DNA from: Jannaschia seosinensis
GTDB lineage: Bacteria > Pseudomonadota > Alphaproteobacteria > Rhodobacterales > Rhodobacteraceae
Direction: 5' to 3'
Length of the DNA: 64,000 bases
Assembly: GCF_001408515.1 (NCBI RefSeq)
Contig: NZ_CYPR01000231.1
Location: 1-64,000 of the forward strand
Translations under genes and position numbers: made by a program
Part shown: in pieces, positions 39,911-48,463 of the stretch
Numbering within the stretch: the stretch's first letter is position 1
Layout: each line of letters opens with the position of its first letter
Notes under the pieces: model-generated
Told to the model about the DNA's origin: nothing
Database searches by the model: none
Seen by the model: only the letters and a program-made list of their open reading frames with translations

Positions 39911-41407
39911 TCACTCCATGACCGGGATCGAGAACTCGCCGCCCTCCTTGATGCCCGAAGGCCAGCGGGCGGTGACGGTCTTGGTGCGCGTGTAGAACCG
40001 GAAGGCATCTGGCCCATGCTGGTTCAGGTCGCCGAACATCGACTTCTTCCAGCCGCCGAACGTGTGATAGGCCAGCGGCACGGGGATCGGCACGTTCACG
40101 CCGATCATGCCGACTTCGACGCGCTTGGCGAAGTCGCGGGCGGCGTCGCCGTCACGGGTGAAGATCGCGGTGCCGTTGCCGTATTCGTGGTCGGTCGCCA
40201 GCGCCAGCGCCTCCTCGTAGGATTGCGCGCGCACGGTGCAGAGGACGGGACCGAAGATTTCCTTGCGGTAGATGTCCATCTCCGGCGTCACCCGATCGAA
40301 CAGGACGGGGCCAACAAAAAAACCGTCCTCGTAACCCTGAACTTTCATCGCGCTTCCGTCCACGACGGCCTCGGCGCCGGCATCCTTGCCCGACTGGATA
40401 AGGCCGAGGATGTTCTCCTTGGCCTGCGCGGTCACGACCGGCCCGAAATCGACGTCTTTGCCGGAGGTATACGGCCCGACCTTCAGCGCCTCGACCCGCG
40501 GGGCCAGCTTCGCGATCAGGCGGTCCGCCGTCTCGTCGCCCACGGGCACCGCGACCGAAATCGCCATGCACCGCTCGCCCGCCGCGCCATAACCCGCGCC
40601 GACCAGCGCATCCGCCGCCTGATCCATGTCCGCATCGGGCATGATGATCATGTGGTTCTTGGCTCCGCCGAAACACTGCGCCCGCTTTCCGTGCGCCGCC
40701 GCCCGCTCGTAGATATAGGCCGCGATGGGGGTGGAGCCGACGAAGCCGACCGACTGGATCACCGGATGCTCCAGAATCGCGTCCACCGCCTCCTTGTCGC
40801 CGTTGACGACCTGCAGGACGCCCTTGGGCAGCCCCGCCTCTTCCATGAGCTCCGCCAGCATCAGCGGCACCGAAGGGTCGCGCTCGGACGGCTTGAGGAT
40901 GAAGGCGTTGCCGCAGGCGATCGCGGGCGCGAACATCCACATCGGGATCATCGCGGGAAAGTTGAACGGCGTGATGCCGGCGGTGACGCCCAGCGGCTGC
41001 CGCATGGAATACATGTCGATGCCGGGGCCCGCGCTTTCGGTGAACTCGCCCTTCAGGTGATGCGGCGCGCCGATGCAGAACTCGACCACCTCGAGACCGC
41101 GCTGCACGTCGCCGGCCGCGTCGGGCAGGGTCTTTCCGTGTTCGCGCGACAGCGCCTCAGCCAGCTTGTCCATGTCGCGGTTGAGAAGCTGGACGAACTT
41201 CATCAGGACCCGCGCCCGGCGCTGCGGGTTGGTCGCGGCCCAGGCCGGCTGCGCCTCGGCGGCGATCCGTACGGCGCGGTCAAGGTCGTCGCGGGAGGCG
41301 AGCGCGACCTGCGCCTGAACCTCTCCCGTTGCCGGGTTGAAGACATCGGCGGTGCGATCTCCGCCAGCGACGGACGCCCCGTCGATCCAATGTCCGATCT
41401 GCTGCAT
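39911..41407 (-). CDS. mmsA: CoA-acylating methylmalonate-semialdehyde dehydrogenase
   Basis: Converts methylmalonate semialdehyde to propionyl-CoA in valine breakdown. 498 residues: NAD-binding GFVGSTPIAAYIYERAAAHGKR, catalytic cysteine in GERCMAISVAVPVG (about residue 284), ITPFNFPAMIPMWMFAPAIACGN and IFGPVLCTVRAQSYEEAL. MmsA-specific features are the N-terminal HWIDGASVAG and C-terminal HTFGGWKKSMFGDLNQHGPDAFRFYTRTKTVTARWP. It completes the set with mmsB, the hydrolase and isobutyryl-CoA dehydrogenase, though separated from them by 2.2 kb. Confidence 0.95.
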   Translation of the reverse strand: MQQIGHWIDGASVAGGDRTADVFNPATGEVQAQVALASRDDLDRAVRIAAEAQPAWAATNPQRRARVLMKFVQLLNRDMDKLAEALSREHGKTLPDAAGDVQRGLEVVEFCIGAPHHLKGEFTESAGPGIDMYSMRQPLGVTAGITPFNFPAMIPMWMFAPAIACGNAFILKPSERDPSVPLMLAELMEEAGLPKGVLQVVNGDKEAVDAILEHPVIQSVGFVGSTPIAAYIYERAAAHGKRAQCFGGAKNHMIIMPDADMDQAADALVGAGYGAAGERCMAISVAVPVGDETADRLIAKLAPRVEALKVGPYTSGKDVDFGPVVTAQAKENILGLIQSGKDAGAEAVVDGSAMKVQGYEDGFFVGPVLFDRVTPEMDIYRKEIFGPVLCTVRAQSYEEALALATDHEYGNGTAIFTRDGDAARDFAKRVEVGMIGVNVPIPVPLAYHTFGGWKKSMFGDLNQHGPDAFRFYTRTKTVTARWPSGIKEGGEFSIPVME

Positions 41408-41705
41408 GTAAAGTCTCCCTTGCTTCGGCGCAAACCCTAGCCGCGCGGCGAACGGGCGAACAGGGGGGTCGGCGGCGGCGTGAGCGCTAGCGGTCAACTC
41501 AAGCTTCGCACTGCCCGACAGCCTCGGCGAAACAACGCTCCCGGTCTCGCCCCGATCAACGAGTCTCACCGTGCCAAACCGCCACCCGCACGACGCATCC
41601 CCGGCCCCTCATGCCGCTAACCGTCGCGTCAACCGAAGCCCCGCTTGACTTGACGCCGCGGCAGGGCGACGCTTCGGAAACCGAGCGAAAAACGGGGAGA
41701 TAACC

Positions 41706-42143
41706 ATGTTCGTCACCCAGATCCTGAATTCCAAGCAAACATCGGGCGTTCTGACCATCGACCCCGGCGCATCCATCGCCGATGCGGTGGCCGAACTGGC
41801 CGCTCGCCGGATCGGTGCGCTGGTCGTGTCATCCGACGGCAGTCATGCCGAAGGGATCCTGTCGGAGCGTGACATCGTGCGCGAGATCGGCCGCGACGGT
41901 CCCGCCATTCTGGAGCGTCGCGTGGCCGACCTGATGACGCGGGAGCTACAGACCTGCGCCCCGGGCGACCACGCGCAGGCGGTCCTCGCGGCCATGACCG
42001 AGGGCCGCTTTCGCCACATGCCGGTCGTTAAGGACGGCGCGCTGATCGGGCTCATCTCCCTCGGGGACGTGGTCAAGGCACGCCTGAGCGAGGTTTCGAT
42101 GGAAAAGGACGCGCTGGAGGCCATGATCTCGGGCCATGGCTGA
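41706..42143 (+). CDS. Two-CBS-domain protein
   Basis: 145 residues with two CBS domains (SGVLTIDPGASIADAVAELA ... GILSERDIVREIG; VADLMTRELQTCAPGDHAQA ... GLISLGDVVKARL). It probably senses adenosine nucleotides. CGGGGAGA precedes the ATG. The stop region overlaps the next gene by 8 bases. The preceding 300 bases (41408-41705) hold no gene. A TTGACT/TTGACG-like box near 41646 may be its promoter. Confidence 0.85.
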   Translation: MFVTQILNSKQTSGVLTIDPGASIADAVAELAARRIGALVVSSDGSHAEGILSERDIVREIGRDGPAILERRVADLMTRELQTCAPGDHAQAVLAAMTEGRFRHMPVVKDGALIGLISLGDVVKARLSEVSMEKDALEAMISGHG

Positions 42144-42444
42144 CCCTCGCGCGGCGCGTGAGGCCCGGTGGCTCCGGCTCACGCGCCGGGATTTGCCCGC
42201 GGCGGCCGGGCCGGACTGGCCCGTCCGTCTCGACCATTGCTTTCAGCGTATTCTGCTCGACCACGCGACGAATGGCTGCTGGTACGACGCGATCCCGCGC
42301 CGGCCGGCCTATGCCCACGCGCCCGACGCTGTGCTCGACCGGGCCATCGCGCTGGGCGAGGACGTGCTGGCCGGGCATGCCGATCTCCACGCGCTCAACC
42401 GCCAGAGCCTCGTCTGGCGCGGGAAGGGGCAGGGCGCGGCTTGA
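42136..42444 (+). CDS. Small conserved Rhodobacteraceae protein
   Basis: 102 residues rich in arginine and tryptophan: AREARWLRLTRRDLPAAAGPDWPVRLDHCFQRILLDHATNGCWYD, then ALNRQSLVWRGKG. From memory, relatives are often labelled 'GCN5-related N-acetyltransferase', but no acetyl-CoA motif is present and I do not support that name. It overlaps the CBS gene by 8 bases, indicating coupled translation. Confidence 0.75.
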   Translation: MADPRAAREARWLRLTRRDLPAAAGPDWPVRLDHCFQRILLDHATNGCWYDAIPRRPAYAHAPDAVLDRAIALGEDVLAGHADLHALNRQSLVWRGKGQGAA

Positions 42445-42494
42445 TCCCCCCGCCCGCGCATGTCACGCCTGTCGCATAACAATTCGGAGCCGTT

Positions 42495-42986
42495 ATGCGC
42501 ACTGCTCTTTATCCCGGCACCTTCGATCCGATCACGCTGGGCCATCTCGACATCATCAAGCGTGCCTGCGGGCTTGTCGACCGGCTGGTCATCGGCGTGG
42601 CGATCAATCGCGACAAGGGCCCGCTCTTTACGCTTGAGGAACGGGTGCGCATGGTCGAGGCGGAATGCGCCTACTGGTCCTCGCGCACGGGGACCGAGAT
42701 CGTGGCCCATCCGTTTGAGAACCTGCTGATCGATTGCGCCCGCGATGTCGGCGCCCAACTCATCGTGCGTGGCCTCCGCGCCGTGGCGGATTTCGAGTAC
42801 GAGTACCAGATGGTCGGCATGAACCGCATCCTCGACAACTCAATCGACACGGTCTTTCTCATGGCCGAGGCCCAGCATCAGGCCATTGCGTCGAAGCTGG
42901 TCAAGGAAATCGCGCGCCTCGGCGGCGACGTCTCGAAATTCGTGACGCCGCCTGTGAACGACGCGCTGCTTCAGAAATTCGGGTAG
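42495..42986 (+). CDS. coaD: Pantetheine-phosphate adenylyltransferase
   Basis: Fourth step of coenzyme A synthesis: adenylates 4'-phosphopantetheine. 163 residues, the normal length. The motifs are LYPGTFDPITLGHLDII (nucleotidyltransferase H-x-G-H type, TLGH), LIVRGLRAVADFEYEYQM and the C-terminal SSK-like IASKLVKEIARLGGDVSKFV. It follows the small conserved protein after 50 bases. Confidence 0.96.
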   Translation: MRTALYPGTFDPITLGHLDIIKRACGLVDRLVIGVAINRDKGPLFTLEERVRMVEAECAYWSSRTGTEIVAHPFENLLIDCARDVGAQLIVRGLRAVADFEYEYQMVGMNRILDNSIDTVFLMAEAQHQAIASKLVKEIARLGGDVSKFVTPPVNDALLQKFG

Positions 42987-43002
42987 AGCAGGGGGCGCCC
43001 GC

Positions 43003-43566
43003 CTACTCCGCCCCGCGCGACAGCGCCGCAACCCCCGTGCGCGCCATTTCCACCAGACCGATCGGGCGCATCAACTCGGCGAAGGCGTCGATCTTGTTCA
43101 CGTCGCCGGTGATCTCGAAGACGAAGCTGTCGAGAGTCGAATCGACCACGTTGGCGCGGAAAATCTCGGCCAGCCGAAGCGCCTCGATCCGTTTGTCGCC
43201 CTTGCCCGCCACCTTGAAGAGCGCCAGTTCCCGCTCCACCGCCGGACCCTCGACCGTCAGGTCGTGGACCTCGTGCACGGGGACGATCCGGCCAAGCTGC
43301 GCCTTGATCTGCTCCACGATCTGCGGCGTGCCGGTGGTGACGACCGTGATCCGCGAGGTGTGCCCCTCGTGATCGACTTCTGCCACGGTCAAGCTTTCGA
43401 TGTTGTAGCCGCGCCCCGAGAACAATCCGATCACACGCGCCAGCACGCCGGCCTCGTTGTCGACGATGACGGCGAGCGTGTGCCGCTCCTCCACGTCCGA
43501 GAATTCCGGGCGCAGGTTATAGGCGGAATGGCTGGTCGAGCCTTTCTTGAGCTTCAGCGGCGGCAT
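43003..43566 (-). CDS. ilvN: Acetolactate synthase small subunit
   Basis: 187 residues, the regulatory subunit. ACT domain HTLAVIVDNEAGVLARVIGLFSGRGYNIESLTV (about residues 29-62), the valine-sensing surface, followed by a second ACT-like half. It restores activity and valine inhibition to IlvB. It is read in the same direction as ilvB but is separated from it by an EF-hand gene on the opposite strand, so the two cannot share a simple transcript without antisense. Confidence 0.96.
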   Translation of the reverse strand: MPPLKLKKGSTSHSAYNLRPEFSDVEERHTLAVIVDNEAGVLARVIGLFSGRGYNIESLTVAEVDHEGHTSRITVVTTGTPQIVEQIKAQLGRIVPVHEVHDLTVEGPAVERELALFKVAGKGDKRIEALRLAEIFRANVVDSTLDSFVFEITGDVNKIDAFAELMRPIGLVEMARTGVAALSRGAE

Positions 43567-43722
43567 GATGTGTCCTCGGCAATTTTCCCCGTTCTGAACG
43601 CTTTTCCGCCGTCGTGAAAGGCCGGATCGGAACCGGCAACGGGGGGTGGCGCATTGAACCTGTGCGATCGGGGCGGGAAGGCCCGTCCCGACGACGAATT
43701 TTCAGTACGAGGAGTCTTTCTG

Positions 43723-44145
43723 ATGAAAGTCACAAAGTTTTTCACTGCTTCCGCCCTGACGCTTGCCCTCGCGACGCCCGCCGCCGCGCAGCTGGTCCTG
43801 AAGGGCTATGACGTGGACGGTGACGGCCAGTTGACCGGCGCCGAAGCGCGCGATCTGTTCGACGCCGACGGCGTCGTCTCGCTCAGCACCTTCGACACGG
43901 ATGGCGACGGCGTCCTGTCGAGCAGCGAGTTCGACGCGCTCTTCGGCCAAGCCGAGGCGTACTGGGTTGATACCGGCGTCGGCTTCAACACGTTCGACGC
44001 CAACGAAGACGACGTGATCGACCAGGAGGAATACTTCCAGGGCTTCGTGTCGGCCTACGATCTCGACCAATCCGGCGCGTTCGAGGCGGAAGAAATGCAG
44101 CAGATGGAAGAAGACTTCAACGCGATGGGCTTCTCCGACAGCTGA
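43723..44145 (+). CDS. Secreted four-EF-hand calcium-binding protein
   Basis: 140 residues: signal peptide (residues 1-22, ending AAA-Q), then four EF-hand-type loops at about 30-41 (DVDGDGQLTGAE), 58-69 (DTDGDGVLSSSE), 92-103 (DANEDDVIDQEE) and 113-124 (DLDQSGAFEAEE). The first two match the calcium loop best. The third has acidic substitutions. A very acidic periplasmic or extracellular calcium-binding protein is expected, but its role is unknown. CGAGGAG lies before the ATG at 43723. It sits on the opposite strand between ilvB and ilvN. Confidence 0.85.
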   Translation: MKVTKFFTASALTLALATPAAAQLVLKGYDVDGDGQLTGAEARDLFDADGVVSLSTFDTDGDGVLSSSEFDALFGQAEAYWVDTGVGFNTFDANEDDVIDQEEYFQGFVSAYDLDQSGAFEAEEMQQMEEDFNAMGFSDS

Positions 44146-44185
44146 TGTGACGGATCCGGGGCGCCCGTTTGGATGCCCCAATGAG

Positions 44186-44219
44186 AAGACCCCGGCGGAC
44201 ACTCCGCCGGGGTCTTTTT
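44186..44219 (+). terminator. Strong terminator after EF-hand gene
   Basis: AAGACCCCGGCGGA (44186-44199), 3-base turn, TCCGCCGGGGTCTT (44203-44216): a 14-bp perfect stem running into TTTTT. It faces rightwards. On the reverse strand the tail TCTTCTCATT is weaker, but the stem could also slow transcription from ilvB toward ilvN. Confidence 0.9.
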
Positions 44220-44270
44220 GCCTTCCATCAGCGGACAAATCCGCTCTGCCGCATCGACGGTGCGCGCGTC

Positions 44271-46040
44271 CTACACCAGAACGGAGCCCTTGGCGTCGAT
44301 AACGCCCCGCGTCTCGCCATCCGGCAGCAGCATGTCGTTATGCGCCTTGCCCGACGGGATCATCGGCAGGCAATTCTCGTGCTTCTCGACAAGGCAGTCG
44401 AATACCACCGGCCCGTCATATGCGATCATCTCGCGGATCGCCTCGTCCAGATCGGCCGGATCGTCGCAGCGGATCCCCTTGGCCCCGAACGCCTCCGCCA
44501 GCTTAACGAAGTCGGGCAGGGCCTCGGACCAGCTCTGGGAATACCGCTCCCCGTGCAGAAGCTCCTGCCATTGCCGCACCATGCCGAGGCGCTCGTTGTT
44601 AAGGATGAACTGCTTGACCGGCAAACGGTACTGCGCCGCGGTCCCCATCTCCTGCATGTTCATCAGCCACGACGCCTCGCCCGCCACGTTGATGACGAGC
44701 GCGTCGGGATGGGCCACCTGGATCCCGATGGACGCCGGGAAGCCATAGCCCATCGTGCCGAGACCCCCGGACGTCATCCAGCGGTTCGGCGCCTCGAAGC
44801 CCAGATATTGCGCCGCCCACATCTGGTGCTGGCCCACCTCGGTGGCGATGTAGCGGTCGTGATCCTTCGTCAGCGCCTCAAGCCGCGAGATCGCGTGCTG
44901 CGGCTTGATGATCGGCCCCTCCTGGCGGAAGCGCAGGCAATCAACCGCGCGCCACTCGGTGATCTGCTTCCACCACTTTTCCAGAGCCGGGCGATTGACC
45001 TTCGCGCCGCGCGATTTCCACAGCGCCAGCGCATCCTCGAGGATATGCGCCACATCGCCCAGAAGCGGGATGTCGGCCTTGACCACCTTGTTGATCGACG
45101 AGGGGTCGATGTCGATATGGGCCTTCATGCTCTTGGGGCTGAAGGCGCCGAGAATGCCGGTGATCCGGTCGTCGAAACGCGCGCCGACATTGATCATCAG
45201 ATCGCAGCCATGCATCGCCATGTTGGCCTCGTAGAGGCCATGCATGCCCAGCATCCCGAGCCACTTGTCCCCCGAGGCCGGATAGGCGCCCAGCCCCATC
45301 AGCGTCGACGTGATCGGAAAGCCCGTCGCCTCGACCAGCTCACGCAGCAGACGGCTCGCCTCGGGGCCCGAGTTGATGACGCCGCCACCGGTATAGAAAC
45401 ACGGTCGCTCGGCCTTCTCGATGGCGGCGACGAGACGCTCGACCTCTTCGGCATCGCCCTTGAGGCGCGGCTGGTAATGCGAGGTCTCGACCTGCTTCGG
45501 GCCGACATAGGTCGAGGCGGCGAATTGCACGTCCTTGGGGATATCCACGAGAACCGGACCCGGGCGGCCGGAGGTGGCGACATGGAATGCCTCGTGGATG
45601 ACGCCGGACAGCCGCGCCGTATCCTTCACCAGCCAGTTATGCTTGGTGCAGGGGCGGGTGATGCCGACCGTATCGGCCTCCTGGAACGCGTCGGAGCCGA
45701 TCATGAAGGTCGGCACCTGACCCGAAAGGACGACGATCGGGATGGAATCCATCAGCGCGTCGGTCAGACCCGTCACCGCATTGGTCGCCCCCGGCCCAGA
45801 CGTCACCAGCGCGACGCCCGGCTTGCCTGTGGAGCGGGCATAGCCCTCGGCGGCATGCACGGCGGCCTGTTCGTGACGCACGAGGATGTGGCGGATGCCC
45901 TGCTGCTGAAAGATCTCGTCGTAGATCGGCAGGACGGCACCGCCCGGATAGCCGAAGATGACCTCCACCCCCTGATCGGCGAGGGCGCGCACGACCATCT
46001 GGGCGCCGGTCATCTGCTTGGGGGAAGCGTGCTTGTTCAT
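44271..46040 (-). CDS. ilvB: Acetolactate synthase large subunit
   Basis: TPP- and FAD-dependent first common step of valine, leucine and isoleucine synthesis. 589 residues: [15 protein letters not shown], activating glutamate in [20 protein letters not shown] region with [10 protein letters not shown], and the TPP/Mg site [15 protein letters not shown] to [13 protein letters not shown]. This is IlvB/IlvI-type biosynthetic synthase rather than catabolic AlsS. It is preceded by an attenuator with its own leader peptide and promoter. Confidence 0.96.
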   Translation of the reverse strand: MNKHASPKQMTGAQMVVRALADQGVEVIFGYPGGAVLPIYDEIFQQQGIRHILVRHEQAAVHAAEGYARSTGKPGVALVTSGPGATNAVTGLTDALMDSIPIVVLSGQVPTFMIGSDAFQEADTVGITRPCTKHNWLVKDTARLSGVIHEAFHVATSGRPGPVLVDIPKDVQFAASTYVGPKQVETSHYQPRLKGDAEEVERLVAAIEKAERPCFYTGGGVINSGPEASRLLRELVEATGFPITSTLMGLGAYPASGDKWLGMLGMHGLYEANMAMHGCDLMINVGARFDDRITGILGAFSPKSMKAHIDIDPSSINKVVKADIPLLGDVAHILEDALALWKSRGAKVNRPALEKWWKQITEWRAVDCLRFRQEGPIIKPQHAISRLEALTKDHDRYIATEVGQHQMWAAQYLGFEAPNRWMTSGGLGTMGYGFPASIGIQVAHPDALVINVAGEASWLMNMQEMGTAAQYRLPVKQFILNNERLGMVRQWQELLHGERYSQSWSEALPDFVKLAEAFGAKGIRCDDPADLDEAIREMIAYDGPVVFDCLVEKHENCLPMIPSGKAHNDMLLPDGETRGVIDAKGSVLV

Positions 46041-46058
46041 CCTGAGGCCCTTTCCAAG

Positions 46059-46089
46059 AAAAACCCCCGGAGGGGCGAACTCCGGGGGT
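46059..46089 (-). terminator. Attenuator terminator before ilvB
   Basis: Reverse strand: ACCCCCGGAG, loop, CTCCGGGGGT (10-bp perfect stem), then five T. It lies between the leader peptide and ilvB. Its upstream arm overlaps CATGCACCC (46086-46094), which is fully complementary to GGGTGCATG inside the leader-peptide gene (46126-46134). A competing antiterminator can therefore form. Confidence 0.85.
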
Positions 46090-46113
46090 GCATGTCTGCC
46101 GATCTGGCTGCCG

Positions 46114-46164
46114 CTATCCGCGACCCATGCACCCTGATCGAATGATTACGAGAAGCTTGATCAT
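46114..46164 (-). CDS. ilvB leader peptide, 16 residues
   Basis: Short frame [16 protein letters not shown] with an AAGGAG ribosome site 6 bases before its ATG. Six of its first eight residues are Ile, Leu or Val, the end products of the pathway. Ribosome stalling on these codons when charged Leu/Val/Ile tRNAs are scarce would favour the antiterminator and open ilvB. Too short for standard gene finding, but the combination with the terminator is diagnostic. Confidence 0.8.
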   Translation of the reverse strand: MIKLLVIIRSGCMGRG

Positions 46165-46185
46165 GCCGATCTCCTTGCGAGGCTA

Positions 46186-46213
46186 TCCATACCGGCCGGA
46201 ACCGTGGCGTCAA
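46186..46213 (-). promoter_or_regulatory. Promoter of ilvB leader
   Basis: Reverse strand TTGACG (46213-46208), 16-base spacer, TATGGA (46191-46186). Transcription would begin near 46179, just before the leader-peptide ribosome site, the expected arrangement for attenuation. Confidence 0.6.
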
Positions 46214-46265
46214 CCGCCCCGGAGAATATTTCTCTCCGCGCAAGGGAACCTTTTCACATGTTGCG

Positions 46266-47684
46266 TCACCCCATCAGTCCCGGAAGCCACAGAACGATCC
46301 CCGGAAACAGGATCAGCACCGCCACCGTGACCACGTCGGCGACGAAGAACGGCGTCGCGCCGCGGAACACGTCCTGCACCGAGATGTCCATCTTGGCATC
46401 CTGCGCCACGCCGGCCACGACGAAGCAGTTCAGCCCGATCGGCGGCGTTATGAGACAAAGCTCCGCCATCTTGACCACGATGATCCCGAACCAGATCGCC
46501 GTCTCCTCATTCGTCATGCCAAGCGCGCCCACCTCCCCGCCGATGCCGCCATTGAGGGCCATGACCGCCGGGAAGGTGATCGGCAGGGTCAGGATCAGCA
46601 TGCCGATCGCATCCATGAACATCCCCAGGATCACATAAGCTCCGAGGATCATCAGCAGCACCAGATACGGCCCCATCTCCAGCGAGGTGATGAACTCCGC
46701 GAACGCGTCCGGCAGCTTGGCGAAGCCGAGGAAGCGCACGTAGATCAGCACGCCCCAGATCATCGCGAAGATCATCACCGTCAGCTTCGCCGCCTCCATC
46801 AGCGCACCCTTCAGGTCGCGCCAACGCATCCCGTGGCGCAGCGCCATGATCAGCACCACGCCCGCACCCAGCGCGCCCGCCTCGGTCGGCGTGGCCCAGC
46901 CGAAGTAAATCGAGTAGACGATGATGAAGACGACCAGCAGGATCGGCATCGCGCCGGGCAGGCTCTCGAACCGCTGCCGCCACGTGAAGCCGCCGACCGC
47001 CGGCCCGAGACTGGGCCGAGCCCGCGCAAGCCCGATCACCAGCGCCCCGTAGATCAGCGCCGAGACCATGCCGGGCAGGAACCCCGCCAGAAGCAGCTTG
47101 CCCACCGATTGCTCCACGATGATCGCATAGATCACGAGAATGGCCGAAGGTGGGATCAGGGAGGCGAGCGTGCCGCCCGCGGCCACGACGCCCGCGGCGA
47201 AACGCTTGTCATACCCCTCGCGCAGCATCTCGGGGATGGCGATGCGGGCAAAAACGGCCGAGGTCGCCACCGACGCGCCCGACACGGCCGCGAACCCCGC
47301 CGTGGCAAAGACGGTCGCGACCCCAAGGCCCCCCGGCGTCCAGCCGATCCACCGTTTCGCCGCCTCGAACAGGTGGCGCGTCAGCCCCGCGTAGTAAGCG
47401 AGGTAGCCGATCAGGATGAAAGTCGGGATCAGGCTCAGGGAATATTGCGTGGCCTTGGAATGGGGCACCTGCCCGGCGAGCTTGGCCGCCGTGACGAGGC
47501 CCCGGTCGAACCCCTGCTTTTGCATGAAGAAGGCGCACAGGCCCACGAAGCCGATAAAGGCCGCGGCAAAGGCCACCCGCACGCCGATCAGCACCAGCAA
47601 CAGCAAGAGCCCCGACAGCCACAGCGACAGTTCGAATATCGAGACGCCGTCGAGCAGCGCCCGCATGTCGATCAGATTGTCCAA
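46266..47684 (-). CDS. TRAP transporter large permease (DctM type)
   Basis: 472 residues with about 12-13 membrane spans, the transport-channel subunit. Typical stretches include FGWATPTEAGALGAG, GTLASLIPPSAILVIYAIIVEQSVGKLLLAGFLPG and the C-terminal ITPPIGLNCFVVAG. It couples uptake to a Na+ or H+ gradient. TTG at 47684 is chosen (GGGAG 8 bases upstream), leaving 1 base after the small permease stop. ATG 47666 is an alternative. Last of the three TRAP genes 49471-46266. Confidence 0.93.
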   Translation of the reverse strand: MDNLIDMRALLDGVSIFELSLWLSGLLLLLVLIGVRVAFAAAFIGFVGLCAFFMQKQGFDRGLVTAAKLAGQVPHSKATQYSLSLIPTFILIGYLAYYAGLTRHLFEAAKRWIGWTPGGLGVATVFATAGFAAVSGASVATSAVFARIAIPEMLREGYDKRFAAGVVAAGGTLASLIPPSAILVIYAIIVEQSVGKLLLAGFLPGMVSALIYGALVIGLARARPSLGPAVGGFTWRQRFESLPGAMPILLVVFIIVYSIYFGWATPTEAGALGAGVVLIMALRHGMRWRDLKGALMEAAKLTVMIFAMIWGVLIYVRFLGFAKLPDAFAEFITSLEMGPYLVLLMILGAYVILGMFMDAIGMLILTLPITFPAVMALNGGIGGEVGALGMTNEETAIWFGIIVVKMAELCLITPPIGLNCFVVAGVAQDAKMDISVQDVFRGATPFFVADVVTVAVLILFPGIVLWLPGLMG

Positions 47685-47685
47685 T

Positions 47686-48357
47686 TCAATCGCTCCCGTG
47701 GCGCGTCTGTCCGGCCAGCTCGGTTCCCGCGCCGATCGCGCCGACCGAAGCGGCTTCCTTCGAGGCCTGCTCGGCCGGATCCTCGGGCAGCGGCACCCCG
47801 ACGATCGCATCCCCGCCCAGCCGCAGACCGCGGCCATACGCCCAAAGCTGCACCACCAGCCGCAGCCACAGGACCGCGAACGCCACCGGCACGGCCAGCT
47901 TCGACGGCCACAGCGGCAGCGAGATGTCGATGGAACTGTCCGTCGACCAGTTCGGCGCCCCGAAATCGAACGACCGCATGAAGTGGAACCACGTCCCGTA
48001 GATCAACGCCGTGACCACCAGCAGCATGAACAGAACCGAAAGGAACTCGAACAGCCACAGCACGCGGCCCTTCAGGTTGCCCACCAGCAGGTCCATCCGG
48101 ATATGTCCGCCCTCGCGCTGCACGTAGGCGAGGCCGAGAAACGCGAAGACCGCCATGAACTGCTCGGTCCAGTCGATATAGCCCGGCACCGGCAGGTTCA
48201 GGAACTTGCGCATCAGCACGTTGGCGATGGCCAGAAGGACCAGCGCGAAGATCGTGATGCCCGAGGCGAGGTTCAGCGCGGCCTCCACCTTCAGAAGCGC
48301 GCGGTCGGTCCGCGACAGCGTTGTGCCGTCGGTCAGGACGCTGGATGGCGTGGTCAT
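47686..48357 (-). CDS. TRAP transporter small permease (DctQ type)
   Basis: 223 residues with four membrane spans (IFALVLLAIANVLMRKFL; MAVFAFLGLAYVQREGGHIRMDL; FEFLSVLFMLLVVTALIYG; a C-terminal span VAFAVLWLRLVVQLWAYG). The conserved GGHIRMDL segment marks the DctQ family. It forms the membrane complex with DctM. AAGGAGAG precedes the ATG at 48357. It lies between the binding-protein and large-permease genes. Confidence 0.92.
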   Translation of the reverse strand: MTTPSSVLTDGTTLSRTDRALLKVEAALNLASGITIFALVLLAIANVLMRKFLNLPVPGYIDWTEQFMAVFAFLGLAYVQREGGHIRMDLLVGNLKGRVLWLFEFLSVLFMLLVVTALIYGTWFHFMRSFDFGAPNWSTDSSIDISLPLWPSKLAVPVAFAVLWLRLVVQLWAYGRGLRLGGDAIVGVPLPEDPAEQASKEAASVGAIGAGTELAGQTRHGSD

Positions 48358-48463
48358 GTCTCTCCTTCGCCAGGGCGCGGATCTTCGCACCAGGCCGGAT
48401 TGTCCGTTCGAATTCGGGATGTGGCGGCGCGCGGGACCTGGGGTCAGGCCCCGCGCGAACGGC

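Noticed and set aside
42136-42444. GCN5-type acetyltransferase label for the small conserved protein
   Set aside because: At 102 residues with no acetyl-CoA binding motif, the label is not supported by the sequence.
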